From Shewanella hafniensis (GTDB lineage Bacteria > Pseudomonadota > Gammaproteobacteria > Enterobacterales > Shewanellaceae), in the NCBI RefSeq assembly GCF_019655335.1, contig NZ_BPFD01000009.1, forward strand, positions 22,629 through 86,628: a DNA stretch of 64,000 bases, in the 5' to 3' direction. Both the position numbers and the translations under genes were made by a program. The notes under the pieces were generated by a model that was given only the letters and a program-made list of their open reading frames with translations, did no database searches and was not told where the DNA came from. How positions within the stretch are numbered: the first letter of the stretch is position 1; every line of letters starts with the position of its first letter. This document shows, piece after piece, positions 48,993-56,882 of this stretch.

Positions 48993-50475
48993 TGTTAGGA
49001 TCTCCTAGCGAGGGGTCGGGGTCATTGGCCGTGACCATGTGGTTTTCGCGGTTGTAATCCACCTCACGCTTACGCTGACGTTTTACTTCTGCAGGATTAC
49101 GGCCACGGGCGCGAGTCCAATCGGCCTCGGTTGCGACGTTGGCAGCGATCATCATTTCCCAGCCTTCGGCCTCTTTGCGTGGGTCAATCCATGGCATGGT
49201 GGGCCCGTAGTACACGGCATCAAATAAGGTGCGCATGTCGATATCTGGCGGTAGCACTAATGGGTCCTGCTTGTTGAGCATTTCCATTTTTAAGAAGTTG
49301 CGGAACACAGGGCGCGACCAGCCAGCACAAAACCATTGCTGCATAATGCGGTTCGATTCGTCTTGCTCAACCAGCTCTTGGCGCTGGCTTGAATAACTGC
49401 CGTTGTAGTCACGGGCAATGCTGGAATAACTGCCACGGGTACCGGCTGCGGCGGCTTTTAATTGGCCGTTACGAAAATCAACTAAGTGCACATTAGGCCG
49501 ATTGGATTCAATCATGCCCACATCTTCACCGGGCTTGAGATCATCGAAGGTCATGCCAGGGGCAATGGGGATTTCGCGGCTTGACGATTCACTACTTGAG
49601 TCAGGAACAAACATGGCGGCATCACCACGCTTGATGTAGAACGCCAGCGCGGCCGCAATCCGAGCCGCTACTCGCTCAGATTCCTCATAGTCTTTAATAT
49701 CGCCAAGGCGGGTTAAAATGCCGTGGAATAACGACACGCCGCGCAGCTGGTGCAGGCGTTTGAACAAGCCTAAGTGCATCATGCTCGATGCGGGTACCGC
49801 TTTAGTTTTGTAGCGAAAGCCAACCTGATCAGCGGGGTGATCGAGCAATACGTGATAGTTAACAACTTGGCCCCAGCCGTTAACCTCAAGCCCTTGGCGT
49901 ACCCGCTTTGCTGGTTCGTTTAACTCGTAGGGGATAAAGTCGGCCTCTAACGCTTCAATGCTGTATTGAGTGCCTTGCTCGTTGGGGTGGCCGAACTTTT
50001 CCACTTTACCCATCACATGCTGGCCGAATACATCACCATCACGCAGGGCGCTACGTAACACCAAACGCTCTAATTCAGGACGACTAAAGCGGCCAGTCAC
50101 ATCACACTTAAGCGACCATGCACCGAAACGGCGTTGAATATCGTTAGCTAAGTCATCAAGGATTTCACCGCTAATACTGCGCGGCTGCGGTTCAACCACA
50201 ATCCCTTGGGCACCGATCACCCGTTCTTCCATCCGGTCGAGAATGCCGATACTGAGATCATGATTTTCGTCTAACCAGCGCGCTTGCTCACGCAGGCTTT
50301 TACCTGCCGCAAATACCGCTTGGTTTGCCCCGCGACTTTCCTTTTTAGCGCGATGCGTGCGGCTTGGGCTGGCGGCTTCATACCCTTTCAGGTTGCGGTA
50401 GCTCATTGTGGCCGCTTCACGCTGTAATGCTAAACGCGGGGCAAATATCGCCAGCGCATCATTGATAATGCTCAT
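48898..50475 (-). CDS. Phage portal protein, lambda family
   Basis: A 525-residue portal. Typical segments are ALREQARWLDENHDLSIGIL-like near residue 60, MHLGLFKRLHQLRGVSLFHG, RVAARIAAALAFYIKRG, and QQWFCAGWSRPVFRNFLKM. The C-terminus is basic and charged. It forms the ring through which DNA enters. It follows the gpW-like gene, in lambda order. Confidence 0.92.
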   Translation of the reverse strand: MSIINDALAIFAPRLALQREAATMSYRNLKGYEAASPSRTHRAKKESRGANQAVFAAGKSLREQARWLDENHDLSIGILDRMEERVIGAQGIVVEPQPRSISGEILDDLANDIQRRFGAWSLKCDVTGRFSRPELERLVLRSALRDGDVFGQHVMGKVEKFGHPNEQGTQYSIEALEADFIPYELNEPAKRVRQGLEVNGWGQVVNYHVLLDHPADQVGFRYKTKAVPASSMMHLGLFKRLHQLRGVSLFHGILTRLGDIKDYEESERVAARIAAALAFYIKRGDAAMFVPDSSSESSSREIPIAPGMTFDDLKPGEDVGMIESNRPNVHLVDFRNGQLKAAAAGTRGSYSSIARDYNGSYSSQRQELVEQDESNRIMQQWFCAGWSRPVFRNFLKMEMLNKQDPLVLPPDIDMRTLFDAVYYGPTMPWIDPRKEAEGWEMMIAANVATEADWTRARGRNPAEVKRQRKREVDYNRENHMVTANDPDPSLGDPNSEKDPNSISNAKRNAAKRNADRAARQQSDRE

Positions 50476-50543
50476 GATAATCCTTAAAGAAGGTTCTAGC
50501 TTCTAGGTTCTAGGGCCTAGAGCCTGCTTTTCCTAGGGCCTTT

Positions 50544-50750
50544 TTATCCAAAACTCGCTAACTTGACGCCGCCCTGTGGACGGCTAAAGGCATTTAAACG
50601 GCGCTCCCACTCAAGCCGACCTTTGCGAATTTCACCTAGGTCCTCGGTGGTCATCGTCTTGCCGTTGATCGTGGTTTGCTTGCCTGCCAACACATCAAGC
50701 TCGGCCTGAAAGTACGCATCGATCATCTGTTGGCATTGGGTTTGGGTCAT
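50544..50750 (-). CDS. gpW-like head-tail joining protein
   Basis: A 68-residue protein, the same length as lambda gpW. It starts at the ATG before TQTQCQQMIDAYFQ, with AAGGAT upstream, and contains ELDVLAGKQTTINGKTMTTE and EIRKGRLEWERRLN. It lies between terminase large subunit and portal, as in lambda. The longer frame to 50,816 is not used. Confidence 0.88.
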   Translation of the reverse strand: MTQTQCQQMIDAYFQAELDVLAGKQTTINGKTMTTEDLGEIRKGRLEWERRLNAFSRPQGGVKLASFG

Positions 50751-50778
50751 GCTGTTATCCTTGGCTTTATGGCATTGA

Positions 50779-52776
50779 CTACAGCCAACCGCCAGAACTG
50801 CCACCACCGCCACCATTTAGGTAAGCCGCATTCGCATTGGCCTGTTTTGCGGCTTTGGGTTTAGGTTCTTTGGGTTGGTCGCTTGATATGGCTATCGGGG
50901 TAACTTGTGAAAGTTTGTCGAGGTTGATGCCGAATTTTTCTATCGCGATATACAGCGCGGCCAAGGCGTAAACGAAACAATCTAGTGCCTCGTTGCGGCG
51001 CTTTTGGTTGTCCCATTTATAGATGATCCGTCCGTTTTGGCGCACCGGCACCTTGCGTTCGCTGGTGAGCTGTTGCAACTCAACGTCATCACAAACCGCT
51101 TCGTTTAACGGAAAGTGAATCGCACCAGGCTTGCGCACGTCTACATCTGGGGCAATCCGTAACATCGACATCAACAACTCTTTGGCGTTGTCGGTACCGA
51201 CCTCGGTTAAGTACACACCTTTGGCGGTTCGCTTGCGAGGGAAGTTGGCGATCGGCTTACCGTAAACGTTGGCACCTCTAATGGGGATCACCCGCATTAG
51301 CCCAAGCTTTTTACTCATAGCGTACACGTCATCGGTGTAGTGGCCGCCAGAGTCCCAACCCGCGACACCAATATTGAGCACAACCCCATCGGCACGGGCA
51401 TAACTTTTAGCGATACGCTCAGCCACTTTGTCTTTTAATACTTGGCTTGCTGGGTCGCCGTATAAAATAAAGCGGTCGATTAATGCCGCCTCTTTACCCG
51501 CGCCCCAGCCCCAAATGCGGCCCTCATAACGGTCGTCTTGGGTGTCGATACCCGCGGTTAAATACACCACCCAGTTAGGCACTTTGCCACTCGGGTACAT
51601 TTCGCGGCGCTTCGCTAATTCTTCCCACTCTAAGCGCTCGCCGTTGTCGTTATCCCACGGTTGGCCTAGCTTAGTGTTGACGAAAGTCTGCAGCTTTTCT
51701 TTATCGCCTTTGGCTTTAAAGAACTCAGTAACCAGTTTCGCCCAGCTGTTGAGCGAGTTATAGGCCGACCAGATATGAATCGAGATATTGGGCGGCGTGG
51801 TGATGTCGTTTCCGTCGGCATCATAAAAGTCTAAAAAGTCTTTTGTGCGGATGTCGGTGTTTTCGCATATCCACACTGCGCTGGGGTGCAGCTCCATATC
51901 GTCGAGCTGATTGTTTTCGATACAGCAACCACAATGCTCACACAGATAATAGGCTGTGCTTGGATCGTGCTCACCCTTGGCATTTTTGTGCCACTTAATA
52001 CCAAAGGCTTCTTCAGGGCCACCCCACTTTAAATCCTGCAATTCATCGCAGTGCGGGCAAGGCACGTTGAACTTAAAATAGTGCGGTGATTCGCTGCAGG
52101 CTTTTTCAATCTGGCAGGTACCGAGCACTTTAGGCGTTGAACCGCGGATCGACTTAGGGAACATCGACAGTTCGATACGAGTGTCACCAAGCGATGTGGC
52201 GTTACCTTCGTGCTCGATGGATTCATCAAAACCCGCTAGCTCATCGTAGATCACATCATCGGTGGAGATTTCGCGATAGTTAGCGGCAGCGGTACCACCG
52301 CGCACCATCAGCGTTTTGCCATTGGTGAATATTTTATCTTCTAGGGTGCTGTCTTTATGTTTGCGCCCCATCCAAGGTGCAAGCGCGCGCCAAACGGGAA
52401 TATCACGAATCGCTGTTTCAACGTGCTTTTTCATGAAGGTTTTGGCTTGACCATCACGAGGCTGATAGATCAGCACGTTGCGCTTTTTGTGCTCAATCTT
52501 GTAAGCAGCGTTTGCCATCAGCATTTTGGTGTAACCGACACGCGCTGACTTCATTAAGTTAAGCGTGCTGATTTGGTCGTTACCCATGGCATTAAGAATG
52601 CCAATTTGAAACGGTAAACTTTCCCACTTGCCCTCGGTGTAAGAGGACTCCGACGACATGTAAAAGTGCTCGTCGGCGTATTCAGAACAGGTGAGCATGG
52701 GTGGCCGATAGAACGAACGCAGCCCAGCAGCAACGGCGGCTTTCAGATTTTTAATCTGCGCGGCCGATATACTCAT
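50779..52776 (-). CDS. Terminase large subunit, GpA family
   Basis: A 665-residue packaging motor. The N-terminal ATPase has the lambda gpA-like Walker A region (NLMKSARVGYTKMLMANAA). The nuclease part has acidic residues in YLTAGIDTQDDRYEGRIWGW and IGVAGWDSGGHYTDDVY. Zinc-like C-x2-C pairs are visible (CPHCDEL, CEHCGCC). The C-terminus is G/S-rich and ends WL. GpA-type terminases generally cut at cos sites. Confidence 0.94.
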   Translation of the reverse strand: MSISAAQIKNLKAAVAAGLRSFYRPPMLTCSEYADEHFYMSSESSYTEGKWESLPFQIGILNAMGNDQISTLNLMKSARVGYTKMLMANAAYKIEHKKRNVLIYQPRDGQAKTFMKKHVETAIRDIPVWRALAPWMGRKHKDSTLEDKIFTNGKTLMVRGGTAAANYREISTDDVIYDELAGFDESIEHEGNATSLGDTRIELSMFPKSIRGSTPKVLGTCQIEKACSESPHYFKFNVPCPHCDELQDLKWGGPEEAFGIKWHKNAKGEHDPSTAYYLCEHCGCCIENNQLDDMELHPSAVWICENTDIRTKDFLDFYDADGNDITTPPNISIHIWSAYNSLNSWAKLVTEFFKAKGDKEKLQTFVNTKLGQPWDNDNGERLEWEELAKRREMYPSGKVPNWVVYLTAGIDTQDDRYEGRIWGWGAGKEAALIDRFILYGDPASQVLKDKVAERIAKSYARADGVVLNIGVAGWDSGGHYTDDVYAMSKKLGLMRVIPIRGANVYGKPIANFPRKRTAKGVYLTEVGTDNAKELLMSMLRIAPDVDVRKPGAIHFPLNEAVCDDVELQQLTSERKVPVRQNGRIIYKWDNQKRRNEALDCFVYALAALYIAIEKFGINLDKLSQVTPIAISSDQPKEPKPKAAKQANANAAYLNGGGGGSSGGWL

Positions 52777-53284
52777 CTAATAAACCCTCTATGCCCTCCG
52801 CAAGATCGGCGGCGGTGTTTTGGCTTTTAATCACCTCCGCTTTGATAGCGTCGATTGTGCGTTCTGGAATGTCGGGGAATTTGCGTTTTACCCGTATGTG
52901 TATTTGATCAAGCACTGGGGCAATTTGCGCAGCAATGCGATTTAGCACAAAGGTGGCAAAACTAACTTCGACCACTTCTTTGAGGTCTTTTTCGTTTTTA
53001 ATCTCTTGCCCAATTGCTTGTGCCCGAGTTAAGCGCCAGCGTTCGAAGTCGATATCTGGCTTATCGGGATCATCTTCATCGGGTTTAGTGATGTTTTTTT
53101 TGCGCTCGTTGGCAAGTCTGTTACCCACCACATCGGCCATTTTGTATAAACTCACGCGGCCGCGCTTGCTGTGCACTGGCACGTCCCACTTATCAAACGC
53201 TTGGGTGCTGATCTCAAGGCTTTTGCATAGGTCGGTTTTACTCAGTAGAACAGGCTCGGGTGGTGATGGTTGAATGCGTGCCAT
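52751..53284 (-). CDS. Terminase small subunit, Nu1-like
   Basis: A 177-residue DNA-binding subunit that chooses the packaging site. A winged-helix start (VLLSKTDLCKSLEISTQAFDKW, RVSLYKMADVV) is followed by an acidic linker and a helical C-terminus that would contact the large subunit. It overlaps the large subunit gene by 26 bases and the holin gene by 47 bases. Confidence 0.86.
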   Translation of the reverse strand: MARIQPSPPEPVLLSKTDLCKSLEISTQAFDKWDVPVHSKRGRVSLYKMADVVGNRLANERKKNITKPDEDDPDKPDIDFERWRLTRAQAIGQEIKNEKDLKEVVEVSFATFVLNRIAAQIAPVLDQIHIRVKRKFPDIPERTIDAIKAEVIKSQNTAADLAEGIEGLLDEYIGRAD

Positions 53285-53573
53285 TAGGATGCTCCACTTG
53301 TTTTAGCAGGGCGGCTTTCAGTTGCATGTCGGCGGCGTGAAGTTCTTGTTTGCGCTTTTCGTCTTTTTCTTCTTGTAAGCGCTCACGTTGACGGCGAAAT
53401 TCTTGATAAGCAATGTTGCCCAAAAAAGTGAGGAAGGCGAGTAATACGCCAATTAACATCGCCACTTTATCCATAGTAAAGACACCTCCCAATGTGCTCA
53501 TTAGTGACGATATATAGGCACTCAACGTAAACCCTTTTTGGGTGGCAACATCATTAATGTATGGATTGTTCAT
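53238..53573 (-). CDS. Phage holin-like membrane protein
   Basis: A 111-residue protein that starts at the ATG before NNPYINDVATQKG, with AAGGG upstream. It has a weakly hydrophobic first segment (TLSAYISSLMSTLGGVFTM) and a clear transmembrane helix (VAMLIGVLLAFLTFLGNIAY), then a highly charged cytoplasmic tail (RRQRERLQEEKDEKRKQE). Topology and position next to the spanins suggest a holin; the unusual order places it after the spanins. Confidence 0.7.
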   Translation of the reverse strand: MNNPYINDVATQKGFTLSAYISSLMSTLGGVFTMDKVAMLIGVLLAFLTFLGNIAYQEFRRQRERLQEEKDEKRKQELHAADMQLKAALLKQVEHPNGTHSTITTRACSTE

Positions 53574-53841
53574 GCTGTTTTTCCCTTCGCCATATTTCGA
53601 TGTTATGCAAATCGGTATCACACTTGGTGATCACGGCTAAAAGTTGAATGATGCAATCGGGCAGATCGGCATTAGCGTCTGAGCTACATTCGGCTGGCAG
53701 GCACTGGCTCATTAATGATTGCGGCGGTAACACATATTGGGTCTGCTTGGTGACTACGGTGCGCGCAATAGGCGGCGTGCTTGAGCAGCCGCTTAACATC
53801 ATCAGGCACAGCAGTATTAGCCCAACTTCGGGTTTGTTCAT
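53554..53841 (-). CDS. Outer membrane spanin lipoprotein (Rz1)
   Basis: A 95-residue lipoprotein. The signal sequence ends in lipobox LSGC with Cys19. The mature part is proline- and cysteine-containing (STPPIARTVV, CLPAECSSDANADLPDC). More than half of the gene overlaps the Rz gene in another frame, the classic Rz/Rz1 arrangement. Partner of the inner-membrane spanin for outer membrane disruption. Confidence 0.85.
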   Translation of the reverse strand: MNKPEVGLILLCLMMLSGCSSTPPIARTVVTKQTQYVLPPQSLMSQCLPAECSSDANADLPDCIIQLLAVITKCDTDLHNIEIWRREKQHEQSIH

Positions 53842-54187
53842 TGGCTGAGGTCCTTAGTTTTTTAATGGCGGCTCGCTGATCAGCAAGCTGGCGATCAATC
53901 TCGGCCTTAGCTTTATCGGCTTTTTCATTGAGCGCTAAGGCAAAGGCGTAATCCTTAGCGAGCCTGTCACGTTCGATGGCCTGCGCTTGCAGTTCATCGG
54001 TAACGACGGTGAGATCATCTTGCAGCATGCGCTGGTTAACGGCGGCAGTTTCGAGCTGCGAGTTTTTTAACGCGAGGTCAGCTTTAACGGCGGTAAGGCT
54101 AAGGCCAAGTAGCGTTATCACTATGATGAGCGCGGCGATTAAATACAGGTGCAGCGAGCCCGTGGCATTAATGATTTTGTTCCACAT
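53684..54187 (-). CDS. Inner membrane spanin (Rz)
   Basis: A 167-residue protein with one N-terminal membrane helix (LYLIAALIIVITLLGLSLTAV), then a periplasmic coiled coil (NSQLETAAVNQRMLQDDLTVV ... EIDRQLADQRAAIKKL). The pattern matches i-spanins. It overlaps the lysozyme stop by 20 bases and contains most of Rz1 in another frame. Confidence 0.86.
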   Translation of the reverse strand: MWNKIINATGSLHLYLIAALIIVITLLGLSLTAVKADLALKNSQLETAAVNQRMLQDDLTVVTDELQAQAIERDRLAKDYAFALALNEKADKAKAEIDRQLADQRAAIKKLRTSANEQTRSWANTAVPDDVKRLLKHAAYCAHRSHQADPICVTAAIINEPVPASRM

Positions 54188-54701
54188 ATAAATCCTTTAA
54201 GCAGATTGATTGCTCTTTTGCTCGGCGTTCGACTAAGCCAGGCTGCTTGATGCCACGCGCATAGACAAACCCATTACAACCGTGTTTACCGCAAGCCTCG
54301 GTGAGCTGGTAACAAGCGGCCACCCGTTCGCCGCGCAGTAACAGCTTGCGCAAGGTGGAGGTTTGAAAATTACCCGCGCCAAAGTTATAAATCAGACTGA
54401 GATAAGCAGCGTGTTCACCTTCGGTAAGTTGCACCGGATACGTTAGCCGCCGCAGCTGCCGATCGGCTTTGCCTAAATCCTTGGCGAACATTTCAATGCA
54501 TTGCTGCTCGCTAAAGAACTGGTTGTTCTCAAGCTCGGGGCCAGTGTGGCCAAAGCAAGCGGTGATAATATCCACCGGATCAAGATAGGTATGCAGAATG
54601 GGCTCGCCGTTCGGCGCTTCAGCGGGGGCAATCAAATTAGCCCCCGCCAGTGCGACAGCAGAAGAAAGCCCCAGTGCCATGAGCTTTTGCTTTAATGACA
54701 T
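54168..54701 (-). CDS. Phage lysozyme (GH24-like endolysin)
   Basis: A 177-residue murein hydrolase with an N-terminal signal-anchor-like segment (KLMALGLSSAVALAGANLI), suggesting a SAR endolysin. Conserved segments are HTYLDPVDIITACFGHTGP, LTEGEHAAYLSLIYNFGAGNF and NGFVYARGIKQPGLVERRAKE. In typical phage lysozymes the catalytic Glu is in an E-G pair nine residues before the D of the D-P motif; here that spot reads G32-E33, a swapped order. AGGAG precedes the ATG. It is first in the lysis cluster. Confidence 0.88.
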   Translation of the reverse strand: MSLKQKLMALGLSSAVALAGANLIAPAEAPNGEPILHTYLDPVDIITACFGHTGPELENNQFFSEQQCIEMFAKDLGKADRQLRRLTYPVQLTEGEHAAYLSLIYNFGAGNFQTSTLRKLLLRGERVAACYQLTEACGKHGCNGFVYARGIKQPGLVERRAKEQSICLKDLYVEQNH

Positions 54702-54774
54702 AGGTCAGTCTCCTTTAAAATGAGGTTAGCCTTAGCGCGGCCAACGGTTAGATCAACGGTGAAGGTAGCCGCCT

Positions 54775-54888
54775 CTAACTGCTGATGTTTTTAGTGTCTT
54801 TCAACGTCCGTAGCGGAATGTCGAACACCACGGCAACACATACCCACCACGGCCACCATTGCAGCGGCCGCTTTTTTTCAGCGGGGGT
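54775..54888 (-). pseudogene. Possible small membrane protein frame lacking a start codon
   Basis: The frame reads TPAEKKRPLQWWPWWVCV then AVVFDIPLRTLKDTKNISS. A basic start, a tryptophan-rich membrane segment and a basic end look like a real small phage protein, possibly holin-type. The codon before T is CTA and a TAG lies one codon further up, so there is no usual start; CTG at 54,864 is the only near-start. It ends 73 bases before the lysozyme ATG. Either a decayed gene or a non-canonical start. Confidence 0.35.
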
Positions 54889-54940
54889 TAGCTAACGAAC
54901 AGCTATTTGGATGTTTGCGAATAAGAAATGGCGACAAATA

Positions 54941-54965
54941 AAAAGGGCCCCTAAAAGGAGCCCTT
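54941..54965 (-). terminator. Leader terminator before the lysis genes (tR'-like)
   Basis: On the minus strand AAGGGCTCCT pairs with AGGGGCCCTT (one mismatch) over a three-base loop, then TTTATTTG follows. It would stop late transcription before the lysis and structural genes unless an antiterminator acts. Confidence 0.7.
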
Positions 54966-55136
54966 GGCAGACAAATAACGTGCGACTGAATAAATGTAAC
55001 CTTAGCAAGCGTATACAAATGTACTCGATTTTAAGGGCCTTGAAAGCGGCAAATGTGCCGCATAAAGCGACAAAAGTGCCGTTTCGGAATTTGTAAATAT
55101 GTGATACGTGAAAACTTAATCACAGAGGATTTATCG

Positions 55137-55208
55137 TTTTACTTATCACTTAAGTGATTTGAGTGATAAAAACATTTAGTCTGAATTTACATTTTACTTA
55201 TCACTTAA
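55137..55208. repeat. Operator-like repeats in the late control region
   Basis: TTTTACTTATCACTTAA occurs exactly at 55,137 and 55,192. The first copy continues into the palindrome ATCACTTAAGTGAT and then into an inverted copy of TTATCACT at 55,163-55,170. The spacing of 55 bases is about five helical turns. A dimeric regulator could bind here. Confidence 0.55.
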
Positions 55209-55621
55209 CCGATTTAGCTATTTACAGCGGTAGGTAACACGAACCATAAGAACCATATTCCCAACGCCAAGAAAATGGTCATCACGTAAAAATTCAGATA
55301 AGGGAAAACCGGATGAGCGAAGGATCAAAAAACGATCTGGCAAAGTTGTTATATTCGGCGGCAAAAATGACCATCAAAAATCACTAGACACACACTTAAT
55401 AAAATTAATATAAATCATAAAGATAAGTTAGAATTTTGTTACTTGAATTTCTTTGGATTTTAGAGGGCTCATAAAACAACAACCAACCTCCCCAAAATTC
55501 TCATATGTAGTGAAGCATTGCGCGTCACCGCCCCCGCAGTGAAGGCAGCCGGAAGGACCCGTGATGATAATAGGTCGCATCTAGCTCTGATGATAGCCAT
55601 TCTCATTTGAACAGGCCGCGC

Positions 55622-56236
55622 CTAACCTATTGACAAAGATGATATTTCACAACCAAACAACTCGTCGCGATAGTACTTGAGTTCCGCTATCGACTCCCGA
55701 ATATCGGCTAAGGCTTCATGCTGATACTGCTTAGCCTTAATCGCATTACGCTCTACCTCAGGCGCCCAAGCTCTAGCTGCGAGCCCTAGTGCTGATATGT
55801 CTAGCTGCCTGTAATGCATGTACTCATGAAGCTCAGGCATTTGGCACATGATAAACGAACGATCAAACATGATTGAGTTACCAGCAAACACCACGCCAGT
55901 CTTAGCTTTGCGGTCATGCTTAGGTATTCCCAGTGCTTTCAGGTGTTCAATAACCATCTGCTCAGCCTGTGCTAACGATACTGATGAGGCACGAACAGCA
56001 GCTAACAACCCACTCTTAGTATGCACATCTATCGCCCACTCATGTGACCTTGCAATGTGTTCATCGTCTTGATGCACAACAACGTGCAGCGCTTCACCCA
56101 CTTGGTTTAACTCACTATCAGTCACGATAAAGGCCAGCTCAAAGATAGGGTAATACTCCATACCCAGCATCCCATTGTCTAAGCGGCCGTTCAGCCCACC
56201 CGTTTCTAAATCACCAAACAAAAAGAATTGCTCCAT
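55622..56236 (-). CDS. Oligoribonuclease-like 3'-5' exonuclease
   Basis: A 204-residue DEDDh exonuclease. Motif I is FGDLETGG, motif II is AGNSIMFDRSF and motif III is HEALADIRESIAELKYYR. The overall pattern (HYRQLDISALGLAARAWAPE) is close to the Orn family, which degrades very short RNAs. The start is ATG at 56,236 with AGGTGG upstream, eight bases after the Q-like gene. It differs from Orn by a GGLNGRLDNGMLGMEY insertion after motif I. A phage-encoded role in nucleotide recycling or RNA turnover is likely. Confidence 0.85.
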   Translation of the reverse strand: MEQFFLFGDLETGGLNGRLDNGMLGMEYYPIFELAFIVTDSELNQVGEALHVVVHQDDEHIARSHEWAIDVHTKSGLLAAVRASSVSLAQAEQMVIEHLKALGIPKHDRKAKTGVVFAGNSIMFDRSFIMCQMPELHEYMHYRQLDISALGLAARAWAPEVERNAIKAKQYQHEALADIRESIAELKYYRDELFGCEISSLSIG

Positions 56237-56244
56237 CACCCACC

Positions 56245-56622
56245 TCACTTTGCTAATTGAATCTCTGCTCTTCTCAACCAATACACATACGACTTCTTAC
56301 TGTCGAACCCCATCAATGCCCACTGGCCTTTGCACACGTAACAGGTACGAATCGCCCGAATACAGTTTGGCGATAACCGCTCAATCATCCTATCGAACTG
56401 GACCACATGCTTAGGAACGCTCAACTCCCTAACCAACGCACATCCATAAACCTGCACCTCGCCTAACTTATCGCAAGCACTGCGATTAGTGAAACCTTTA
56501 CCGAGTTCTTGGAACGCCCAATAACGCCCCCAGGCATTGAGCCCAGCACGCAGGGCTTTCATGTTGACCAAGTCATCACGCCCATCGGCAACCAATGCCA
56601 CTCTTAAATTAGATGGTCTCAT
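56245..56622 (-). CDS. Q-like phage antitermination protein
   Basis: A 125-residue basic protein. LRAGLNAWGRYWAFQELGKG near the start and SKKSYVYWLRRAEIQLAK at the end match the WG-x-W ... L-x2-AE layout of phage Q proteins. A strong GGAGG sits seven bases before the ATG. It overlaps the HTH gene by 14 bases. Its place, just ahead of the late control region with a leader terminator, is where Q is expected. The family call is moderate. Confidence 0.55.
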   Translation of the reverse strand: MRPSNLRVALVADGRDDLVNMKALRAGLNAWGRYWAFQELGKGFTNRSACDKLGEVQVYGCALVRELSVPKHVVQFDRMIERLSPNCIRAIRTCYVCKGQWALMGFDSKKSYVYWLRRAEIQLAK

Positions 56623-56827
56623 TCGCTACCTCCGTGATCTGCTCAATCGATAAATGAAATACATCATCCAAGATGGCAAGAAAATGGTTAGAAGGAACAT
56701 TGCTTTTGCCGCTCTCCCATCGCTGATAAGTACGGCGATCCACTCCGTAAATCTCAGCCACTTCATGCTGACTAAAGCCCCTAATACCACGCCCAGTTTT
56801 TAGAATGATTGCTGACCGATTGCTCAT
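56609..56827 (-). CDS. Small XRE-type DNA-binding protein
   Basis: A 72-residue helix-turn-helix protein (FSQHEVAEIYGVDRRTYQRW ... ESGKSNVPSNHFLAIL). It lies between the second recombinase and the Q-like gene in the early operon. Possibly a regulator of late or immunity functions; no closer family. Confidence 0.8.
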   Translation of the reverse strand: MSNRSAIILKTGRGIRGFSQHEVAEIYGVDRRTYQRWESGKSNVPSNHFLAILDDVFHLSIEQITEVANETI

Positions 56828-56882
56828 AAAACCACCTTATTTAGTGCCATTGCATACTCTTGTAAGGCTGATGCAACGATCA

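Larger units (their letters stand above)
54702..55621. other. Late control region between early and lysis genes
   Basis: About 920 bases with no gene of normal size. Contents seen: a minus-strand frame (54,775-54,888) for a short tryptophan-rich membrane peptide without a start codon, a minus-strand terminator at 54,941-54,965, a hairpin GCGGCA-AATG-TGCCGC at 55,046-55,061, and repeated operator-like sequences at 55,137-55,208. In lambda-like phages this position holds the late promoter, its leader terminator and the Q site. No -35/-10 pair is clear. Confidence 0.55.

Noticed and set aside
54911..55096. 61-codon plus-strand ORF in the late control region
   Set aside because: Starts without a ribosome binding site, runs through the terminator hairpin and reads like random basic sequence.
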